A stretch of DNA of 64,000 nt from Streptomyces pseudovenezuelae (GCF_029892565.1 NZ_JARXVH010000005.1:434001-498000), one strand, 5' to 3'; shown: positions 10,241-19,134, numbered from the stretch's first letter. Notes: a model not told the origin generated them from the letters alone. Translations and numbers: made by a program.

Positions 10241-12744
10241 GCGGGAGGGCACGACTGGCGGTGTTCGCCTGGGCGGCCACGCTGCTGGCGTCCTGCGCCC
10301 TGCTGCCGCTGGTCGAGCCAGCCATCTGGATCCTGCAGGCGGCGTTCCTGCTGGCCGTGCAGACCGGGGTGGGCGCGGCGACCCGCCGGGTGCCGCTGGC
10401 CCGGCCGCTGACCGTGGCCGCGCAGGCCCTGGTCACGCTGATGATGCTGACCCTGATCTTCGCCCGGCAGCAGGCCGTCCTCGGCATCGTGCCGGGTCCG
10501 CAGGCCTTCCAGCACTTCGCCGACCTGCTGCAGCAGGGCAGTGACGACATCTCGCGGTTCGCGATCCCGGCCCCGCTGGAGTCCGACGGCATCCGGCTGA
10601 TGATCCTCGGCGGCGTCCTGGTGATCGGGCTCGCGGTGGACACCCTCGCGGTGACCTTCCGCAGCGCGGCACCGGCCGGCCTGCCGCTGCTCGCGCTGTA
10701 CTCGGTTGCCGCCGGGCTGTCCGAGGGCGGCGCCGACTGGCTGTGGTTCCTGGTCGCGGCGGGCGGCTATCTGATGCTGCTGCTGGCCGAGGGCAGAGAC
10801 CGGCTCTCGCAGTGGGGCCGGGTCTTCGGCGCGGCGGCACGCACTCCGGGCAGCGAGCCCGGCGCGGTGGCGCCGGTCCGCGCGGGACGGCGCATCGGCG
10901 TGGTCGCACTCGGCCTCGCCCTGGTGGTGCCCATCGCCCTGCCGTCGATGGACGGCGGCCTGCTGGACGGCGCCGGCACGGGAGTCGGCGCGGGCAACGG
11001 CAGCGGGGGCACGATCTCCGCGGTGAACCCCCTCGTCTCGCTGCGCGACAGCCTGAACGTGGACGAGGACCGCCAGGTCCTGTCCCTGAAGACCAACAGC
11101 GACGACATCTCGGACATGTACCTGCGGATCGTCTCGCTGGACGACTTCGACGGCAGCACCTGGAAGCCGGCCAAGCGTCACATCACCTCCGTACCCGACC
11201 AGTTGCCCACCCCGACCGGGCTCAGCGGCGACGTCAAGCGGGCGGAGATCGAGACCCGCGTCTCGGCCGCCGACTGGTACGCCCAGGACTGGCTGCCGAT
11301 GCCCTATCCGCCCAGCGGCGTGGACATCACGGGCAACTGGCGTTACGAGCCGGTGGGCATGACGCTCGTCGGCGACCACGGCCAGACCACGCGCGGAGAG
11401 ACGTACACGGTCAAGAGCCTGGACGTGCAGCCGACGGCCGAGCAGCTCGCCGACGCGCCGGAGCCGCCCGCCGCCCTGAAGCGCGACTACACCAAGGTGC
11501 CGGACTCGGTGCCCGCGGTGGTCGCCGACACGGCCCGCCAGGTCACCGAGGGGGCGACGAACCACTACGAGCAGGCGGTCAAGCTCCAGGACTACTTCAC
11601 CCTCGACGGCGGCTTCGAGTACGACACCCAGGTGGACGTCGGCACCGGACCGACGGCGATAGCCAAGTTCCTGAAGGACAAGCAGGGCTTCTGCGTCCAC
11701 TTCTCCTTCGCGATGGCGGCGATGGCCCGCAGCCTGGGCATCCCGGCCCGGGTCGCGGTAGGCTTCGCCCCCGGATCGCCGCAGGCGGACGGTTCGGTGA
11801 CGGTGGGTCTGAAGGACGCGCACGCCTGGCCCGAGCTGTACTTCGAGGGCGTGGGCTGGACCCGCTTCGAGCCGACCCCGAACCGCGGTACGACCCCCTC
11901 GTACACCCAGACGGAGGCGCCCGGCAGCACGCTCCCCGACGTGGCACGTCCCTCGACGTCCGCGGGCGCGTCCACCTCGGCGGCGCCGTCGGCGAGCACC
12001 AGCTGCGCCGCGCAGGACAAGAAGCTGGAGGCCTGCGCGGGCGCGCTCCCGCTGGACACGTCGACGCCGGGCGACGTCGGCCCGCCCTGGTACGAGATCG
12101 CGGGCTGGACGCTGCTCGGCCTGTTGGCGGTCGTCGTACCGCTGCTGCCCATGCTGTGGCGGCTGAGAAGGCGCCAGGTGCGGTTGGCCTCGGCCCAGCA
12201 CGCCTCGTCCGGCCCGGGGCTGCCGCACGGCCGGCGCAAGGCGGGAGCCGGCGATCCGGCCACCGCCGACGGTGTCTCCGTGGCGGCCCTGCCGGGAGAG
12301 ATCGTGCCCGAGTACTCCGCCGAGGTGGCCGCCGGGCATGTCCTGGCCGTCTGGCGCGAGCTCACGGACACGGCCTGGGACTACGGCATCGAGCCGGACG
12401 ACGCGCTGACCCCGCGCAAGGCGGCCGCGCGGATCGTGCGGCTCGGACAGCTGGAGCCGGAGCCTGCCGAGTCGGTGCACCGGGTGGCGCACGCCGTGGA
12501 GCAGGTGCTGTACGCACCGCAGCCGCGGGCCGTGCCCGGGCTGGCCGAAGATGTGCGCAAGCTGCGGGTGGCCCTGCGGTCCAGGGCCGGCCGGACCACG
12601 CGGCTGCGTGCGGTCGTGGCGCCCCGTTCGGCCGTCCGTGCGCTCTGGGACGCCTCTGACCGCTGGACGGCCCTCAAGGCCCGCTGGGCCGAACGGTGGG
12701 CGACGCTGGTGCGACGCCCGTCCGGACAGCAACAGGGCGGCTGA
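10237..12744 (+). CDS. TgpA-type membrane transglutaminase-like protein
   Basis: An 835-residue membrane protein. About six N-terminal membrane segments are followed by a large extracytoplasmic transglutaminase-like domain. Cys486 (GFCVHFSFAM), His529 (DAHAWPELYFEGVGWTRFEP) and a following acidic residue form the likely cysteine-protease-type triad. Another membrane segment (about 620-640) and a DUF4129-like cytoplasmic tail close the protein. It is the last gene of the MoxR / DUF58 operon and is followed 19 bp later by a strong hairpin. A peptidase or crosslinking role at the cell surface is inferred from family only. Confidence 0.9.
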   Translation: MSGRARLAVFAWAATLLASCALLPLVEPAIWILQAAFLLAVQTGVGAATRRVPLARPLTVAAQALVTLMMLTLIFARQQAVLGIVPGPQAFQHFADLLQQGSDDISRFAIPAPLESDGIRLMILGGVLVIGLAVDTLAVTFRSAAPAGLPLLALYSVAAGLSEGGADWLWFLVAAGGYLMLLLAEGRDRLSQWGRVFGAAARTPGSEPGAVAPVRAGRRIGVVALGLALVVPIALPSMDGGLLDGAGTGVGAGNGSGGTISAVNPLVSLRDSLNVDEDRQVLSLKTNSDDISDMYLRIVSLDDFDGSTWKPAKRHITSVPDQLPTPTGLSGDVKRAEIETRVSAADWYAQDWLPMPYPPSGVDITGNWRYEPVGMTLVGDHGQTTRGETYTVKSLDVQPTAEQLADAPEPPAALKRDYTKVPDSVPAVVADTARQVTEGATNHYEQAVKLQDYFTLDGGFEYDTQVDVGTGPTAIAKFLKDKQGFCVHFSFAMAAMARSLGIPARVAVGFAPGSPQADGSVTVGLKDAHAWPELYFEGVGWTRFEPTPNRGTTPSYTQTEAPGSTLPDVARPSTSAGASTSAAPSASTSCAAQDKKLEACAGALPLDTSTPGDVGPPWYEIAGWTLLGLLAVVVPLLPMLWRLRRRQVRLASAQHASSGPGLPHGRRKAGAGDPATADGVSVAALPGEIVPEYSAEVAAGHVLAVWRELTDTAWDYGIEPDDALTPRKAAARIVRLGQLEPEPAESVHRVAHAVEQVLYAPQPRAVPGLAEDVRKLRVALRSRAGRTTRLRAVVAPRSAVRALWDASDRWTALKARWAERWATLVRRPSGQQQGG

Positions 12745-12763
12745 GCCGTCCGTGTGAGCGATA

Positions 12764-12805
12764 CGGCCCCGACCTCTCGGAGATCCCCTCCGGAGGCCGG
12801 GGCCG
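12764..12805 (+). terminator. Rho-independent-type terminator after the MoxR operon
   Basis: A long hairpin pairs 12764-12776 with 12793-12805 (one mismatch in 13), with a further 5-bp stem inside (12778-12782 with 12788-12792). A TTTT follows at 12811. It lies 19 bp after the transglutaminase stop. Confidence 0.75.
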
Positions 12806-12814
12806 TGTGCTTTT

Positions 12815-12954
12815 GGCGGCCGTCTGCCGCTGCCCGAGGCAGGGGCGTCGGCAGCCGTGTGCTTTGGCTGCGGCATGGTCGCCGGAGGGCCGTCTGCCGC
12901 TGCCCGCCACAGGGCCGTCGGCAGCCGTGTGCCAGTGCCCACCGCATGCTTCTG
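12815..12954. repeat. Imperfect 70-bp tandem duplication in a non-coding gap
   Basis: The gap 12745-13184 holds no convincing gene. Within it, 12818-12836 recurs at 12888-12906 and 12847-12862 at 12917-12932, both offset by 70 bp, so two diverged copies of a roughly 70-bp unit lie head to tail. A more degenerate third copy may follow to about 13020. All short frames here look like GC-bias artefacts. Confidence 0.55.
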
Positions 12955-13121
12955 GCGAGCTTCTGCCGGTGCCGCCGCATGCCGTTGGCGGGCGGCCGGT
13001 GCCGCCGTATGCCGGCCCATGCCCCGCTGCCGCCCGTGACCGTCCCCGCGGATCGCCTGCCACCGACCGTGGTGCTCCCGCGGATGCGCCCGGCATGGGC
13101 GCGGCCGTCAGGGCATGCGTG

Positions 13122-13154
13122 AAGGGGTGACCACCCGTCCGGTGGTCACCCCTT
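13122..13154 (-). terminator. Strong hairpin between convergent transcription units
   Basis: A perfect 14-bp stem (13122-13135 with 13141-13154) with a 5-nt loop, 30 bp downstream of the DUF3040 stop. Neither side has a T-run, so it may act in both directions. Confidence 0.65.
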
Positions 13155-13184
13155 CGACCGCATGGTGAAGAGCGGCTCGTCGAG

Positions 13185-13577
13185 CTATTGGCCCTGCTGT
13201 TCGTCGCGGCGCCGCTGCCAGCGCTGCTCGATCCTGTTCATCATGGAGCGCTTCTGCCGTCCCTGACGGCGCGCCTGCGGGGCACCGGCGGGCTGTTCAC
13301 CTGGCTTGGGGGCCTTGCGCCAGCCGGTCACGGCGAGTACCGCACAGCCCAGCATGACGAGGAATCCCACCACGCTGAGCCAGACCTGCTTGGCGACCAT
13401 TCCAGCCATGAGGAGCGCGATACCCACGAGGAAGCCCGCGACCGCCTGGTAGACCCGTCGCCGGGTGTACGTGCGCAGCCCGCTTCCCTCAAGCGCTGTC
13501 GCGAACTTGGGATCTTCGGCGTACAGCGCTCGCTCCATCTGCTCGAGCATTCGCTGCTCGTGCTCCGAGAGCGGCAC
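13185..13577 (-). CDS. DUF3040 small membrane protein
   Basis: A 130-residue protein starting VPLSEHEQRMLEQMERALY, the DUF3040 hallmark, followed by two membrane segments (about 45-63 and 68-86) and a basic, Gln/Arg-rich tail. The GTG at 13577 follows GGAGGA with good spacing. DUF3040 is actinobacterial, and its M. tuberculosis counterpart (Rv2169c, from memory) also lies beside the mur/fts cluster. That suggests an envelope or division link, but no function can be read from the sequence. A promoter is proposed at 13627-13654. Confidence 0.88.
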   Translation of the reverse strand: MPLSEHEQRMLEQMERALYAEDPKFATALEGSGLRTYTRRRVYQAVAGFLVGIALLMAGMVAKQVWLSVVGFLVMLGCAVLAVTGWRKAPKPGEQPAGAPQARRQGRQKRSMMNRIEQRWQRRRDEQQGQ

Positions 13578-13626
13578 GGAGTCCTCCTCATCGTGCAGTC
13601 GCCGGGGCGACTCGGGGGGTCCCTTC

Positions 13627-13654
13627 AGGATAGGCAGGGAATCGCCCCCGTGAA
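13627..13654 (-). promoter_or_regulatory. Candidate promoter of the DUF3040 gene
   Basis: On the minus strand TTCACG (13649-13654) and TATCCT (13627-13632) are separated by 16 bp, placing transcription start about 43 nt before the GTG. The rest of the gap 13578-13854 shows nothing else I can name. Confidence 0.4.
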
Positions 13655-13854
13655 ACCCGCCCCTCTGCGCCAATTGGCCAACCGGAATCCGCCATGAACA
13701 TTCCGGCTCGCTGAATCTTCCATTCCCCAGCGGCCGACCGGTCATGCCGGGTGGTCTCCCTCGATCATACGGCGACGAGCGCCCGATCGGGGGGCCTGTG
13801 GCGTACTCCATGTGCAGCCAAGTCCCTGATCAGCGGCGCGGCACGGGAGGGCAC

Positions 13855-14682
13855 TCAGGCCTCGGTGGCCCCCCGCGTCTCACCGAGCACGTGAAGCTGC
13901 GTGGCGACCGAGTGGAAGGCGGGGAGCGCGGCCGCCGCCTCCTCCAGCTTGAGCAGCGCCTCCAGGGCGCCGGGCTCGGTGTCCACGAGCACGCCGGGGA
14001 CGAGGTCGGCGAAGACCCGTACGCCGTGCACGGCACCGACCGTGAGGCCCGCGCCCTCGACGAGCGCGGTGAGCTGTTCGGCGGTGAAACGGTGCGGAAC
14101 GGGGTCACCCGTGCCCCAGCGACCGTTCGGGTCGGTGAGGGCCTGGCGGGCCTCGTTGAAGTGGCCGGCGAGGGCTCGCGCGAGCACGGCTCCGCCGAGT
14201 CCGGCGGCGAGCAGGCTCAGGACGCCCTCGGAGCGCAGGGCGGCCACCACGTTGCGGACGCCGTCGGCCGGGTCGTCGACGTACTCCAGGACGCCGTGGC
14301 ACAGCACCGCGTCGTAGCCGCCGCGCTCGACCACGTCGAAGAGTCCGTGGGCGTCGCCCTGGACGCCCTGGACGCGGTCGGCGACACCGGCCTCGGCGGC
14401 GCGGCGCTCCAGCGCGAACAGGGCGTTGGGGCTGGGGTCGACGACGGTGACGCGGTGGCCGAGGCGGGCGACGGGCACCGCGAAGTTGCCGCTGCCGCCG
14501 CCGGTGTCGAGGACGTCCAGCGCCTCCCGGCCGGTCGCCTTGACCTGCCGGTCGAGGGCGTCCTGGAGGACCTCCCACACGACGGCGGTACGGAGGGAGG
14601 CGCGGGGACGGTTGGGGTCGGAGCGCAGCGGCGTCGTTTGCGGGCGGTCTTGGGAGACGGGCGGGCGCATCGGGTCCGACAC
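13855..14682 (-). CDS. Class I SAM-dependent methyltransferase
   Basis: A 275-residue Rossmann-fold methyltransferase. Motif I is VLDTGGGSGNFAVPVARLG (about 59-77), the acidic end of strand 2 is VTVVDPSP, and motif IV is YDAVLCHGVLEYVDD. The substrate is not evident; the sequence fits small-molecule or tRNA-modifying (CmoM-like) groups equally well. The GTG start at 14682 has GGAG about 10 nt upstream; an ATG four codons in is the alternative. It lies between DUF3040 and the HEPN gene on the same strand with gaps of about 200 bp, so it is probably its own unit. Confidence 0.85.
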   Translation of the reverse strand: MSDPMRPPVSQDRPQTTPLRSDPNRPRASLRTAVVWEVLQDALDRQVKATGREALDVLDTGGGSGNFAVPVARLGHRVTVVDPSPNALFALERRAAEAGVADRVQGVQGDAHGLFDVVERGGYDAVLCHGVLEYVDDPADGVRNVVAALRSEGVLSLLAAGLGGAVLARALAGHFNEARQALTDPNGRWGTGDPVPHRFTAEQLTALVEGAGLTVGAVHGVRVFADLVPGVLVDTEPGALEALLKLEEAAAALPAFHSVATQLHVLGETRGATEA

Positions 14683-14732
14683 GGCAGTTGACTCCTCGGC
14701 GCGGCACCGCCTCTTGCGCGGCGGAGCGAACG

Positions 14733-14775
14733 GGGCGCCTCCCCTGCCGGGGCGAGAGGGAGGCTTCAGGCGCCC
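14733..14775 (-). terminator. Candidate terminator downstream of the HEPN gene
   Basis: GGGCGCCT (14733-14740) pairs with AGGCGCCC (14768-14775), with extra inner pairing of CCTCCC and GGGAGG, about 110 bp after the HEPN gene stop. Confidence 0.4.
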
Positions 14776-14883
14776 TCCACCCTATTGCCTCCACTGCCGG
14801 ACCCGGTCACGCGCAGGCATGCCCGACGACCCGTCTCACGAGCCGGACCTGGGGCGTCCGGACCTGGCGTCTGGCACGCCCCC

Positions 14884-15456
14884 TCACCCCGCGTCCGGGT
14901 AGTCGCGGTCCCTGTCACCGTCCTGGGCCCCCTCGTGGCGATCGGTTTCCTGGCGTGGTTGCGGGAGGACCGGCTGGAGGACCAGCATCCGCTCGACGAG
15001 GCGGAGGAACATCGCCACGTCGCGTATCAGGTCGTCGGCGTCACGGCGGCTGGCCGCGCCCTGGATGCCGGCCTCGGCGCGGGCGCGGCGTCGGGCGCCG
15101 GAGGCGAACAGGGCGCTCCACTCGGCGAGTTCGGGCACGATCTCGGGGAGCACTTCCCAGGCGCTCCGTATGCGGGCCCGCCGTCGGGAGGTCGGCTCGG
15201 GGCGCCCGCGGGCGGCGAGCACCGCGGCGGCGGTGCGCAGGGCGGCGAGATGGGCCGTGGCGTAACGCTCGTTGGACGTTTCCAGGACGGCGGCCTCGTC
15301 GAGTCCGGCGCGGGCCTGGGCGAGTAGGTCGAGGGCGGCAGGTGGGGCCGTGGTCCGGCGCAGTACGGGGTGCACATCGCTCGCCGGTCCGGTCAGTGAG
15401 GGGGCAGGGCCGGTGGCGCGGCGCCGGCGAGCGGCGGCTGCGTGGTAGCTGGCCAT
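14884..15456 (-). CDS. SAV_6107-family HEPN protein
   Basis: A 190-residue, mostly helical, Arg/Ala-rich protein. The region ALDLLAQARAGLDEAAVLET, TAHLAALRTAAAVLAARG and the later MFLRLVERMLV resemble the SAV_6107-type HEPN domain named from S. avermitilis. HEPN domains are often RNA-binding or ribonucleolytic, but I do not see the usual Arg-x4-6-His catalytic motif, so nuclease activity is doubtful. The ATG has an excellent AGGAGG site 6 nt upstream. It is divergent from the TetR-controlled operon. Confidence 0.75.
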   Translation of the reverse strand: MASYHAAAARRRRATGPAPSLTGPASDVHPVLRRTTAPPAALDLLAQARAGLDEAAVLETSNERYATAHLAALRTAAAVLAARGRPEPTSRRRARIRSAWEVLPEIVPELAEWSALFASGARRRARAEAGIQGAASRRDADDLIRDVAMFLRLVERMLVLQPVLPQPRQETDRHEGAQDGDRDRDYPDAG

Positions 15457-15546
15457 GACGAACCTCCTGTCGTCTGCGTGACGGCTGTGTGGCCGTATGT
15501 GTCCATCGTGCGGTATGGCACTGACAATCCGATCTGACCTGCGCTT

Positions 15547-15599
15547 TTGCTTCGATCTAAGGTTCGGGATAGTTTTTGCACTGACCAGTCAGTGCAAAA
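15547..15599 (+). promoter_or_regulatory. Promoter with overlapping 26-bp palindromic operator
   Basis: TTGCTT (15547-15552) and TAGTTT (15570-15575) are 17 bp apart. Immediately over the -10 and start point lies an inverted repeat, 15574-15585 mirrored exactly at 15588-15599 around a 2-bp centre, with core CTGACCAGTCAG. A palindrome of this size and place is typical of TetR-family autoregulation, and the operon encodes a TetR protein. The match is direct; the regulator assignment is inferred. Confidence 0.75.
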
Positions 15600-15628
15600 G
15601 CAGGGCAGGTGGGGGACGGGTGAAGGGG

Positions 15629-16399
15629 ATGGAGGGAACCGTGTCCGGTGTCGGCATCACGGCCCGGGATCTCGGGCTGAAGGGACCGCGCGGCTGGGCC
15701 TTCCGCGGGGTCGCGCTCGACGCGGAGCCCGGCTCGCTGATCGCGATCGAGGGACCGTCCGGCTCCGGCCGTACGTGTCTGCTGCTCGCGCTCACCGGGC
15801 GGATGAGGCCTACGGAGGGTTCGGCGACCGTGGGCGAGTGGCGGCTGCCGAAGCAGTTGGCAGCCGTGCGACACGTCAGCGGGCTCGCCCATGTCCCCGG
15901 CGTCACCGACCTCGACCCGGCCCTGACAGTCGGCGAGCACCTGCGTGAACGGGCGCTGCTGCAACGGCGATTCGGCGACTCCCTGCGCGGACTGCTGCGC
16001 CCCCGGGCCGAGCGGGTGGCGGAGGCGAGGCTGCGGATCGACAGCGCGCTGGCCGCCGCCGGGCTGGACCCCGCGGCCCTGCCCAAGGGCGCCCGGACGG
16101 CCGTACGGGATCTGGAGCGGCTGGAGGCGCTGCGGTTGTCCGTTGCCCTCGCCCTGGTCGGCCGGCCGCGGCTGCTCGGCGTGGACGACACCGACCTCAA
16201 GCTCGCGGACGCCGAACGGGCCGAGGTCTGGGCGTTGTTGAGGTCCCTCGCCGCGTCCGGCACCACCGTCCTCGCCGTGTGCAGCGAGGCCCCCGAAGGC
16301 ACCGTCGCGGTGTCCACGCACCCGTCCCCGAAGCAATCGACGCATACGTCCCCGAAGGAGGAGCAGGCCGATGCGCTCGCCGAAACTGGCCGTTCTTGA
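15629..16399 (+). CDS. Degenerate ABC transporter ATP-binding subunit
   Basis: A 256-residue protein with the overall layout of an ABC nucleotide-binding domain. Walker A is GPSGSGRT with Arg in place of the essential Lys; the LSGGQ signature is replaced by LERLEALRL; Walker B reads LLGVDDTD without the catalytic Glu; and the switch His is missing (AVCSEAPEG). It probably does not hydrolyse ATP normally. It overlaps the next gene by 29 bp, which encodes an ABC-2-like membrane protein. Starts at 15620 (GTG), 15629 (ATG) and 15641 (GTG, after GGAGGG) are all possible. Confidence 0.8.
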   Translation: MEGTVSGVGITARDLGLKGPRGWAFRGVALDAEPGSLIAIEGPSGSGRTCLLLALTGRMRPTEGSATVGEWRLPKQLAAVRHVSGLAHVPGVTDLDPALTVGEHLRERALLQRRFGDSLRGLLRPRAERVAEARLRIDSALAAAGLDPAALPKGARTAVRDLERLEALRLSVALALVGRPRLLGVDDTDLKLADAERAEVWALLRSLAASGTTVLAVCSEAPEGTVAVSTHPSPKQSTHTSPKEEQADALAETGRS

Positions 16400-18455
16400 G
16401 CTGAGGCGCTTCGGCCGGGGGAAGCTGCCCCGCGCCGCCCTGGTCGCGCTCCTGCTGCTGCCGTTGCTGTACGGCGCCCTGTACCTGTGGTCGTTCTGGG
16501 ACCCGTACGGCCGTCTCGACCGCATCCCCGTGGCCCTCGTGAACGACGACAAAGGCGCGAGCGCTGACGGCAAGAAGGTCTCGGCCGGCGACGACATCAC
16601 CAAGGGGCTGCGGGACAGCGACGTCTTCGACTGGCACGAGGTCAGAGCCGACGAGGCACACGCGGGCGTGGAGGACGGGACGTACTACCTGTCGCTGACC
16701 ATGCCGGCCGACCTCAGCCGACGGATCGCCTCCAGCGCGGGCGACTCCCCCGAGACGGGCGCGCTCCAGGTGCGTACGAACGACGCGAACAACTACATCG
16801 TCGGGCAGATCTCGCGCACGGTCTTCAGTGAGGTGCGCCAGGCCGCGTCCACCAAGACGTCACGGTCCTTCCTGGACCGGATCTTCATCTCGTTCTCCGA
16901 CATCCACGGCCAGACCGTGAAGGCGGCCGACGGCGCCGACCGGCTCAAGGGCGGTATCGGGAAGGCGGAGAAGGGTTCGCAGGATCTCGCCGACGGGCTG
17001 AAGGACGCCAAGGACGGCAGCGGCAAGCTGTCCAAGGGGCTGAAGAAGCTCGACCGGGGTGCCGGCGATCTGGCGGACGGCTCCGCGCAGGTGGCGGACG
17101 GCACGCGGACGCTCGCCGACAAGGTCAACGGCGTCGACGCGAAAGTGGCGCCCTTCCTCAAGGACAACGAGAAGACCATCGGCGACACGGCTCAGTTGGT
17201 CGCCGACTCCTCGAAGGCCGTCCGCGCCCATCTCGGCACCCTGGTGAAGGCGGCCCCGATCGCCGCCAAGGGCGCCCGCACGGCCGCCGACACGCTGGAC
17301 GACGTCTACAAGGCGCGCTGCGTGAACCCCGTACTGCCGGACGCGGCCTGCTCCGATCTGAAGAAGGCCAAGGACGCGGCCGCCGAGGTGGCCACGGTCG
17401 CCGACGACCTGGACACGCTGATCGGCGACCAGGACGGCGACTTGAAGAAGCTCGACAAGAACCTGGCCACCCTTCAGGAACAGGCCCAGGCGCTCGCCGA
17501 CCGCGCTCCCCACCTCTCCGAGGATCTGGCCGGCGCCGTCGCCAAGATCAACAAGCTGAACGAGGGTGCGGGGAAGGTCGCCACGGGTGCGGAGAAGCTC
17601 AACAAGGGGCTCGGCACGGCCAGTTCGGGCGCTACGGACCTGGACGCGGGCGTCGGGAAGCTCAAGACGGGCGCCGAGGATCTCAACGGCGGTATGTACA
17701 AGCTCGTCGACGGCTCCGGGAAGCTCGCGGGCGGGCTGCACGACGGCGCCGGGCAGATCCCCGACTACGACAAGCGGGACCGCGACGAGCGCACCGGCGT
17801 CATGGCCGACCCGGTCCAGCTGGTCTCCAAGGACCTGCACAAGGCACCCAACTACGGCACCGGTTTCGCCCCTTACTTCATCCCGCTGTCCCTGTGGGTG
17901 GGCGCGATGGTGGCCTACATGTTGATCGCGCCGATGAACCGGCGGGCGCTCGCCGCGGGTGCCTCGGCATGGCGGATCGCGCTGGCGGGCTGGCTGCCGG
18001 TGGTGGCGATCGGGGTGCTCCAGACGGTGGCCCTGATGTCCGTGCTGCACTGGGCGATCGGCCTGGAGATGGTCCGGGCGGCCGGGACCGTGGGCTTCCT
18101 GTTCCTGGTCACGGCGTGCTTCGCGGCGCTCGTGCAGTGGCTGAACGCGCGCTTCGGGGCGGCGGGCCGGATCCTCGTACTCGCCCTCCTGATGCTGCAG
18201 TTGACGTCCGCGGGCGGCACCTACCCCGTGCAGACCAGTCCGGGCTTCTTCAACGCGATCCACCCCTTCCTGCCGATGAGTTACGTCGTCGAGGCCCTCA
18301 GGAGGCTCATCACGGGCGGCGGCCTCGGACCGGTGTGGCACGCGTGCGTGGTGCTCCTCGCCTTCACCGCGGGCGCCCTCGCACTGACCGCGCTGTCGGC
18401 CCGCCGGCGCCAGGTGTGGACCCTCGACCGTCTGCACCCGGAGCTGAGCCTGTGA
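16371..18455 (+). CDS. YhgE/Pip-type ABC-2 membrane protein
   Basis: A 694-residue membrane protein. One N-terminal segment (about 24-44) is followed by LNDDKGA-type sequence (VALVNDDKGA) and a roughly 450-residue extracytoplasmic stalk with repeated DLADG/KLxxGLxxL units, the pattern of YhgE/Pip proteins. Six C-terminal segments follow, like ABC-2 permeases. Relatives include phage-infection protein and the ESX-linked YukA-region proteins; substrate unknown. GGAGG lies upstream of the ATG within the ABC-ATPase gene. The TetR gene overlaps its stop. Confidence 0.88.
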   Translation: MRSPKLAVLELRRFGRGKLPRAALVALLLLPLLYGALYLWSFWDPYGRLDRIPVALVNDDKGASADGKKVSAGDDITKGLRDSDVFDWHEVRADEAHAGVEDGTYYLSLTMPADLSRRIASSAGDSPETGALQVRTNDANNYIVGQISRTVFSEVRQAASTKTSRSFLDRIFISFSDIHGQTVKAADGADRLKGGIGKAEKGSQDLADGLKDAKDGSGKLSKGLKKLDRGAGDLADGSAQVADGTRTLADKVNGVDAKVAPFLKDNEKTIGDTAQLVADSSKAVRAHLGTLVKAAPIAAKGARTAADTLDDVYKARCVNPVLPDAACSDLKKAKDAAAEVATVADDLDTLIGDQDGDLKKLDKNLATLQEQAQALADRAPHLSEDLAGAVAKINKLNEGAGKVATGAEKLNKGLGTASSGATDLDAGVGKLKTGAEDLNGGMYKLVDGSGKLAGGLHDGAGQIPDYDKRDRDERTGVMADPVQLVSKDLHKAPNYGTGFAPYFIPLSLWVGAMVAYMLIAPMNRRALAAGASAWRIALAGWLPVVAIGVLQTVALMSVLHWAIGLEMVRAAGTVGFLFLVTACFAALVQWLNARFGAAGRILVLALLMLQLTSAGGTYPVQTSPGFFNAIHPFLPMSYVVEALRRLITGGGLGPVWHACVVLLAFTAGALALTALSARRRQVWTLDRLHPELSL

Positions 18456-19099
18456 GAATCGGGACCATGGAAAGCAGCAGCATCCCGTCGGGCGGCAGCA
18501 CCCGCCGCGAGGCCACCCGACAGAAGCTCTACGAGGCGGCCGTCACGCTCATCGCCGAGCAGGGCTTCTCCGCCACCACGGTGGACGAGATCGCCGAGCG
18601 TGCCGGGGTCGCCAAGGGCACGGTCTACTACAACTTCGCGAGCAAGTCGGTCCTCTTCGAGGAGCTGCTGCGACACGGCGTAGGCCTCCTCACCGCCTCG
18701 CTCCGGGAGGCCGCCGAGCAGACGGCCCGGGACGGCGGCAGCAAGGTGGACGCCCTGGACGCGATGATCCGCGCGGGACTCGGCTTCATCGCCCGCTACC
18801 CGGCCTTCACCCAGCTGTACGTGGCAGAGCTGTGGCGTACCAACCGGACCTGGCAGTCCACGCTCATGGTGGTGCGGCAGCAGGTCAACGCCGTCGTCGA
18901 GGACGTGCTGCGCGACGGTGTGGCGGGCGGCGAGTTCAGCGACGAGATCGACATCCGGCTGACCGCGGCCGCGCTGGTCGGCATGGTCCTGGTGGTCGCC
19001 CTCGACTGGCAGTCCTTCCAGCCGGAACGCTCCCTGGACGACGTCCACGCGGCGATGTCCCGGCTGCTCCAGGGACGCGTCAGCGGTCACCGGGGGTGA
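18452..19099 (+). CDS. TetR/AcrR-family transcriptional regulator
   Basis: A 215-residue regulator with a canonical N-terminal helix-turn-helix (REATRQKLYEAAVTLIAEQG, then TTVDEIAERAGVAKGTVYYNF) and a C-terminal ligand and dimer domain. The GTG at 18452 overlaps the membrane protein stop (GTGA) with GGAG about 8 nt upstream; ATG at 18467 is the alternative. As last gene of the three-gene operon it most likely represses its own promoter at the palindrome 15574-15599, being relieved by a ligand that the membrane protein handles. That link is inferred. Confidence 0.9.
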   Translation: MRIGTMESSSIPSGGSTRREATRQKLYEAAVTLIAEQGFSATTVDEIAERAGVAKGTVYYNFASKSVLFEELLRHGVGLLTASLREAAEQTARDGGSKVDALDAMIRAGLGFIARYPAFTQLYVAELWRTNRTWQSTLMVVRQQVNAVVEDVLRDGVAGGEFSDEIDIRLTAAALVGMVLVVALDWQSFQPERSLDDVHAAMSRLLQGRVSGHRG

Positions 19100-19134
19100 C
19101 ACGGAAGGGATGTCACGGGGCGTGACACACGAAA

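Noticed and set aside
9904..13020. A 1038-codon open frame on the minus strand through the DUF58 and transglutaminase genes
   Set aside because: It is antisense to two well-recognised genes; its composition (Gly/Arg/Pro/His-rich, no motifs) is the usual GC-bias shadow, and it has no ribosome site.
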